Source: an uncultured Porphyromonadaceae bacterium
GTDB lineage: Bacteria; Bacteroidota; Bacteroidia; Bacteroidales; Muribaculaceae
Assembly (NCBI GenBank): GCA_938027385.1
Contig: CALJBF010000260.1
Coordinates: 1 to 10,999 of the forward strand
DNA length: 10,999 nucleotides
Direction of reading: 5' to 3'
Shown: positions 7,699 through 10,999 of the stretch, in pieces
Numbering within the stretch: position 1 is the first letter of the stretch
How the letters are laid out: the number at the start of each line of letters is the position of its first letter
Position numbers and translations under genes: made by a program
Notes under the pieces: model-generated
What the model saw: the letters and a program-made list of their open reading frames with translations, nothing else
What the model was told of the DNA's origin: nothing
The model's database searches: none

Positions 7699-8625
7699 TC
7701 AGATCTCGCCGACAATCTCGTTTATGTCTGCAACGCCGTGTCTGCGGCACCACTCGGCCATCCACTCCACGATTTCGGCACAGACGGCGGGATTGAGGAA
7801 ATTCGCGGTACCTACCTCCACGGCACGTGCGCCGGCGAGCATGAACTCAATGGCGTCGCGCCCGTTGCAGATGCCGCCCAGTCCGACTACCGGAATCCTC
7901 ACAGCCTTGGCCGTCTGCCATACCATCCGCACGGCAACCGGACGAACCGCCGGCCCCGACAGGCCACCCGTGACGGTGGAGAGGCACGGCTTGCGGCGCT
8001 CGACATCAACGGCCATACCCATCATGGTATTGATGAGCGAGACGGCATCGGCACCCTCAGCCTCGGCAGCGCGGGCTATCTCGGTTATGTCGGTCACGTT
8101 GGGCGACAGTTTCACAATCATGGTGCGCGGCCACGCCTCGCGGACGGCTTTTGTCACGGCTGCGGCTCCGGCGCATGTTGTGCCGAACGCCATGCCCCCC
8201 TGTTTCACGTTAGGGCACGAGATATTTATTTCAATAGCCTTGACACCGTCGAGCGGCGCAAGACGGCGGGCGACCTCGGCATAGTCTTCAGGCTTTGAGC
8301 CGCTGACATTCACCACAAGGTTCGAGTCGTAATTCTTTATTTCGGGGTAGATGTGCTCTATGAGGTAATCCACACCCTTGTTCTGAAGCCCCACGGCATT
8401 GAGCATGCCCGAAGGTGTCTCGGCCATGCGCGGATAGGGGTTGCCCTGGCGCGGTTCGAGCGTGGTGCCCTTGATTATATACGCGCCCAGGGCCGACATC
8501 GGCATGAAATCGGTAAACTCGGTGCCGTAGCCGAATGTGCCCGAGGCGGTCATTACGGGATTGCGCATCGACATGCCGCCGATTTCCACTGCAAGTCTCA
8601 CACCCGTATTTGTGTCAGTATTCAT
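7699..8625 (-). CDS. pyrD: Dihydroorotate dehydrogenase class 1B, catalytic subunit
   Basis: A 308-residue FMN flavoprotein that oxidises dihydroorotate to orotate, the fourth step of de novo pyrimidine synthesis. It works as a cytoplasmic complex with PyrK, which passes the electrons to NAD+. Visible features are the TIM-barrel start NPVMTASGTFGYG, the FMN/orotate loop IIKGTTLEPR (Lys52), MLNAVGLQNKG (74-84), the catalytic-loop NISCPN with Cys137 as the class 1 base, the phosphate-binding VVGLGGI (246-252), and VEVGTA (269-274). A Cys rather than a Ser base, together with the adjacent pyrK, marks class 1B rather than the quinone-linked class 2. The ATG start gives the usual N-terminus and length. 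It follows pyrK by 35 nt. Confidence 0.95.
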   Translation of the reverse strand: MNTDTNTGVRLAVEIGGMSMRNPVMTASGTFGYGTEFTDFMPMSALGAYIIKGTTLEPRQGNPYPRMAETPSGMLNAVGLQNKGVDYLIEHIYPEIKNYDSNLVVNVSGSKPEDYAEVARRLAPLDGVKAIEINISCPNVKQGGMAFGTTCAGAAAVTKAVREAWPRTMIVKLSPNVTDITEIARAAEAEGADAVSLINTMMGMAVDVERRKPCLSTVTGGLSGPAVRPVAVRMVWQTAKAVRIPVVGLGGICNGRDAIEFMLAGARAVEVGTANFLNPAVCAEIVEWMAEWCRRHGVADINEIVGEI

Positions 8626-8660
8626 TGATCGGTCTTTTTATGACAGCGGGATACCGCCGG

Positions 8661-9449
8661 TTATTCCCAGGTCAGCTGGTTTATATTGAAAACAGGGCCT
8701 TCGGTGCAGACGCATACGTTACCCTTGACTGTGTTCTCGACACAGCAGAGACAGGCGCCGAGTCCGCAGGCCATCATGTTCTCGAGCGAAACCTCGCACG
8801 CCGAGCCCGAGTTACGGGCGGCACGGGCCACGCCCTTCATCATGGGTGCCGGGCCACAGCAGTAAACCATATCCCAGCGGCGTTCGCCTGCGAGTGCCGA
8901 ATGATTGTGGGCGAACCCTTTTTCGCCGTCACTGCCGTCGTCGGTAATTGTAAGCACATCGCCGACAGCGGCGAAACGGTCAACAAGCAGAAGTTCCTCG
9001 CGTGTACGCGCCGCCAGCAGGAATGTGGGTCGGCCGCCGCGGGCCTTTATCTCCTTGCCCAGCATATAGAGCGGTGCCACACCTACTCCGCCGCCCACAA
9101 GCAGACAGCTTTTGGCGGGGTTCTCAGGCAGGGTGAAACCGTTGCCGAGCGGAAGTATCATGTTCACTTTGGCGCCCAAAGGTAGGTCGCACAACCGGTT
9201 CGAGCCGTCACCGGCACGGCGCACAAGCAGACTCAACGAGCCGGTGGCCGCGTTGGCGTCGTTGATCGAGATAGGACGGCGCAGGAATGTCGACGCAGAA
9301 TCGTCGACGCGCACCTGCACGAACTGGCCCGGCCTGATACCTTCGGGTACAGGCCCGTTGAAAGTCAGTAATGTGAACCGGTCGGTAAGCCGGCGGTTCT
9401 CGACGACCGTGAAGTCGGCGATGATTTTCCGGGTCTCCTCCATCAGCAT
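8661..9449 (-). CDS. pyrK: Dihydroorotate dehydrogenase electron-transfer subunit
   Basis: A 262-residue FAD and [2Fe-2S] protein that relays electrons from PyrD to NAD+. An N-terminal ferredoxin-reductase-like FAD domain carries RRPISI (57-62). It is followed by the nucleotide-binding region with LLVGGGVGVAPLY (116-128) and CGPAPM (198-203), and a C-terminal iron-sulfur segment with the pattern C-x4-C-x2-C-x11-C (Cys228, Cys233, Cys236, Cys248). Two extra cysteines, Cys235 and Cys246, lie inside this segment. Two starts are possible: the ATG at 9447-9449, which overlaps nadC by 7 nt, and the ATG at 9441-9443 two codons later, which forms a TGATG junction with the nadC stop. Both imply translational coupling. 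Length and motifs are typical of the family. Confidence 0.94.
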   Translation of the reverse strand: MLMEETRKIIADFTVVENRRLTDRFTLLTFNGPVPEGIRPGQFVQVRVDDSASTFLRRPISINDANAATGSLSLLVRRAGDGSNRLCDLPLGAKVNMILPLGNGFTLPENPAKSCLLVGGGVGVAPLYMLGKEIKARGGRPTFLLAARTREELLLVDRFAAVGDVLTITDDGSDGEKGFAHNHSALAGERRWDMVYCCGPAPMMKGVARAARNSGSACEVSLENMMACGLGACLCCVENTVKGNVCVCTEGPVFNINQLTWE

Positions 9450-10309
9450 GCCTTGAAACTCATGTCGAGACCTTTCACAGAGTGCGTGAGGGCACCGACA
9501 GAAATGAAATCCACACCGGTCTCGCCATAACTGCGCAGGGTGTCGAGGGTTATGCCTCCCGACGATTCTATTTCGGTGTGGCGGTTGTTGGCCTTGTCGT
9601 CGGCGCGTATGATCTCCACGGCGCCGCGTGTGCGTTCAGGGGTGAAGTTGTCGAGCATGATGCGGTCGACATTCTCGGCAAGCGCCTGACGGATTTCATC
9701 CTCGTTGCGCACCTCCACCTCGATCTTGAGGTCCTTGCCGTTTTCGGCGCACCATTTGCGGGCCGCCTCTACGGCATTGTGGATGCCGCCGGCGAAATCA
9801 ACATGGTTATCCTTGATGAGAATCATGTCGAAAAGCCCGATGCGGTGGTTCTCGCCCCCGCCGATCTTCACAGCGTCTTTCTCAAGCAGACGCATGCCCG
9901 GGGTAGTCTTGCGCGTATCGAGCACCTTGGTCGCGAGACCTTCGAGACGGCTCTGATATTTGGCCGTGACGGTGGCGATGCCGCTCATGCGCTGCATGAT
10001 GTTGAGCATCACACGCTCGGTCTGCAGCAGAGAGCGCACAGGACCGTCGACTACAAAAGCCACGTCACCCGGTTTCACATGGGCGCCGTCGTTGATATAC
10101 ACGGTCATTTTCAGAGAGGGGTCGAACTTCTCGAACACCATGCGTGCGATTTCAACACCGGCAAGTATGCCCTCTTCCTTCACGATGAGTTTCTGGCGCC
10201 CGAGCTCGTCGGCCGGGATTGTAGAGAGTGTGGTTGCGTCGCCGTCGCCGAAATCCTCGGCGAAAGCAAGCGTCAGCAGATCGTCAATCAGTTCCTGACG
10301 TGATTTCAT
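9443..10309 (-). CDS. nadC: Nicotinate-nucleotide pyrophosphorylase (quinolinate phosphoribosyltransferase)
   Basis: A 288-residue cytoplasmic enzyme that joins quinolinate and PRPP to give nicotinate mononucleotide, CO2 and pyrophosphate, the entry of the de novo NAD pathway into nucleotide form. The type II phosphoribosyltransferase features are complete: TERVMLNIMQRMSGIAT (97-113), the substrate-binding TRKTTPG (132-138), GGGENHR (150-156), IKDNH (165-169), EVEVRNEDE (197-205), MLDNF (218-222), SSGGI (249-253) and SVGALTHS (270-277). The ATG at 10307-10309 gives the normal N-terminus. It is the first gene of the minus-strand cluster, about 40 nt downstream of a strong Bacteroidetes-type promoter. 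nadA and nadB, which make quinolinate, are not in this window. Confidence 0.96.
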   Translation of the reverse strand: MKSRQELIDDLLTLAFAEDFGDGDATTLSTIPADELGRQKLIVKEEGILAGVEIARMVFEKFDPSLKMTVYINDGAHVKPGDVAFVVDGPVRSLLQTERVMLNIMQRMSGIATVTAKYQSRLEGLATKVLDTRKTTPGMRLLEKDAVKIGGGENHRIGLFDMILIKDNHVDFAGGIHNAVEAARKWCAENGKDLKIEVEVRNEDEIRQALAENVDRIMLDNFTPERTRGAVEIIRADDKANNRHTEIESSGGITLDTLRSYGETGVDFISVGALTHSVKGLDMSFKAC

Positions 10310-10317
10310 ATAGATGC

Positions 10318-10348
10318 TTTCTTGGTTTTGCTAATTATATTATCTTTG
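10318..10348 (+). promoter_or_regulatory. Probable promoter of rlmH
   Basis: TATCTTTG (10341-10348) fits the -7 consensus TAnnTTTG. TTTC (10318-10321) lies exactly 19 nt upstream and differs from the -33 TTTG by one base. Transcription would start near 10354, giving an rlmH leader of about 115 nt. The site faces and interlocks with the nadC promoter on the other strand. Confidence 0.6.
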
Positions 10349-10350
10349 TG

Positions 10351-10381
10351 CAAAATTACAGAAAAAACACAAGTTCTCAAA
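10351..10381 (-). promoter_or_regulatory. Promoter of the nadC-pyrK-pyrD-dxr-rseP-rlmI-DPP III cluster
   Basis: On the minus strand TTTG (10381-10378), a 19-nt spacer and TAATTTTG (10358-10351) match the Bacteroidetes sigma-ABfr consensus TTTG-N19-TAnnTTTG exactly. The spacer is AT-rich with a run of six T. Transcription would start near 10345, giving a nadC leader of about 36 nt. No comparable site was found in the short gaps within the cluster, so this is probably the main promoter for all seven genes. The start position is inferred from spacing, not mapped. Confidence 0.75.
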
Positions 10382-10442
10382 GATTTGTGCCGGGTTTGTA
10401 GCCTGCCGCACGACAATGCGACGCTCTCGCGCCACATGACTC

Positions 10443-10460
10443 GCACCGAGACTCGTGTGC
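10443..10460 (+). promoter_or_regulatory. Small hairpin in the rlmH leader
   Basis: GCACCGAG (10443-10450) can pair with CTCG-T-GTGC (10452-10460): eight base pairs with one bulged T and a very tight loop that would in practice open to GAC. It ends 9 nt before the rlmH ATG, where it could affect ribosome access. There is no T tract, so it is not a terminator. A hairpin this small can occur by chance. Confidence 0.25.
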
Positions 10461-10469
10461 AACCGGAAT

Positions 10470-10943
10470 ATGAAGATAACTTTCATGATGGTGGGAAAAA
10501 CCACCACATCATACCTGCGCGACGCGGCCGACGGCTATCTGGCACGCGCCGCGCGCTACATGCCGCTCGAAACCGTAGTCATTCCCGATGTCAAGGCCAC
10601 AAAAAAATCAACGCCCCAGGCCCAGAAAGAGGCCGAGGGGCGTGAGATTCTTGCACGTCTGAAGTCTGACGACCGCCTGATACTGCTTGACGAGCGCGGC
10701 AAGGAGTTTACATCGAGGCAGCTGGCCGAATACATCGACAACGCCGCCAACTCGGGGCTGCGCAACCTTGTGTTCCTTATCGGCGGCCCATACGGTTTCT
10801 CGCCCGAAGTATACGCCCGGGCGAACGGGCAGGTGAGCCTGTCGCGGATGACATTTCCGCACGAACTGATCAGACTCTTCTTTGCCGAACAGCTCTACCG
10901 GGCGCAGACGATATTGCGCAACGAGCCGTATCACCACGACTGA
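10470..10943 (+). CDS. rlmH: 23S rRNA (pseudouridine1915-N3)-methyltransferase RlmH
   Basis: A 157-residue SPOUT-family (trefoil-knot) methyltransferase, which in E. coli methylates pseudouridine 1915 in helix 69 of 23S rRNA on assembled 70S ribosomes, using SAM. Family landmarks are present: the N-terminus MKITFMMVGKT, LLDERGKEFTS in the middle, the SAM-binding FLIGGPYGFSPEV, and the C-terminal block LSRMTFPHELIRLFFAEQLYRAQ followed by PYHHD, which matches the conserved Y-H-x end. I chose the ATG at 10470-10472, which gives the usual length of about 155-160 aa. An upstream GTG at 10455 would add five residues (MCNRN) not seen in the family. No Shine-Dalgarno is evident. The gene is transcribed divergently from nadC. 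In the 56 nt after its stop there is only a weak hairpin (GACGC/GCGTC, about 10950-10970) and no recognisable gene start. Confidence 0.95.
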   Translation: MKITFMMVGKTTTSYLRDAADGYLARAARYMPLETVVIPDVKATKKSTPQAQKEAEGREILARLKSDDRLILLDERGKEFTSRQLAEYIDNAANSGLRNLVFLIGGPYGFSPEVYARANGQVSLSRMTFPHELIRLFFAEQLYRAQTILRNEPYHHD

Positions 10944-10999
10944 TGCCGCCGGGACGCGCTCAGAAAGCGTCAGTTCGATGAAGCATTGAGTACCGGCGT

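Noticed and set aside
7676..7765. 30-residue N-terminal extension of Dxr from an upstream in-frame start
   Set aside because: It would overlap pyrD by 67 nt and add an Arg-rich leader before the NADPH-binding GSTGSIG motif, which in the family sits close to the N-terminus.
6929..8284. 451-codon open frame on the + strand opposite dxr and pyrD
   Set aside because: It runs antisense to two complete, motif-verified enzymes and has no recognisable motif or start signal. Long antisense frames are expected from GC-rich third codon positions.
8646..8657. Small hairpin (GCGG-GATA-CCGC) in the pyrK-pyrD gap as a terminator or attenuator
   Set aside because: The stem is only 4 bp and no T tract follows on either strand.
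10322..10645. Possible small protein starting in the rlmH leader (107 codons, TTG start)
   Set aside because: Its start lies inside the promoter region and more than half of it overlaps rlmH in another frame, with no supporting feature.
10944..10999. Start of another gene after rlmH
   Set aside because: The ATG frames at 10942 and 10979 hit stops within a few codons; the remaining sequence is too short to judge.

Overview
The window looks like chromosomal DNA from a GC-rich member of the Bacteroidales. Muribaculaceae or a nearby family is my guess from GC content, protein style and gene set; no species can be named. The evidence is the clear Bacteroidetes-type promoters (TTTG at -33, TAnnTTTG at -7), the near absence of strong Shine-Dalgarno sequences, a dipeptidyl peptidase III with the HECLGH zinc motif known from Bacteroides, and a PyrK/PyrD type dihydroorotate dehydrogenase. 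All genes except the first are recognisable housekeeping or metabolic genes. I see no insertion sequence, phage gene, tRNA, rRNA, CRISPR array or defence system.

Layout. At the left edge (2-616, + strand) is the 3' part of a coiled-coil protein, probably a surface or envelope protein, followed by a hairpin terminator. Next comes a complete glutaminase gene (770-1693, +) with a possible promoter just upstream. A perfect 30-bp inverted repeat with a 3-nt loop (1700-1762) separates it from a large gene cluster that converges on it from the right.

The cluster, read right to left on the minus strand from 10309 down to 1773, holds seven genes with overlaps or gaps of at most 40 nt: nadC, pyrK, pyrD, dxr, rseP, an rlmI-like rRNA methyltransferase gene, and a secreted M49 dipeptidyl peptidase III gene. 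It is almost certainly one transcription unit. Its promoter upstream of nadC is a perfect TTTG-N19-TAATTTTG, and it probably ends at the perfect hairpin. The unit mixes NAD synthesis (NadC), pyrimidine synthesis (NAD-linked DHODH, PyrK+PyrD), isoprenoid synthesis (Dxr), envelope proteolysis (RseP), ribosome modification (RlmI-like) and peptide breakdown (DPP III). The clearest functional link is that NadC makes an NAD precursor and the PyrK/PyrD enzyme passes electrons to NAD+.

Divergent from nadC, on the + strand, is rlmH (10470-10943), a second 23S rRNA methyltransferase gene. The nadC and rlmH promoters lie face to face and overlap in the 160-nt intergenic region. The last 56 nt hold no recognisable gene.

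No wholly new system is visible. The points most worth a second look are the perfect hairpin, the interlocked divergent promoters, and a roughly 50-residue charged insertion in RseP just after its catalytic helix.
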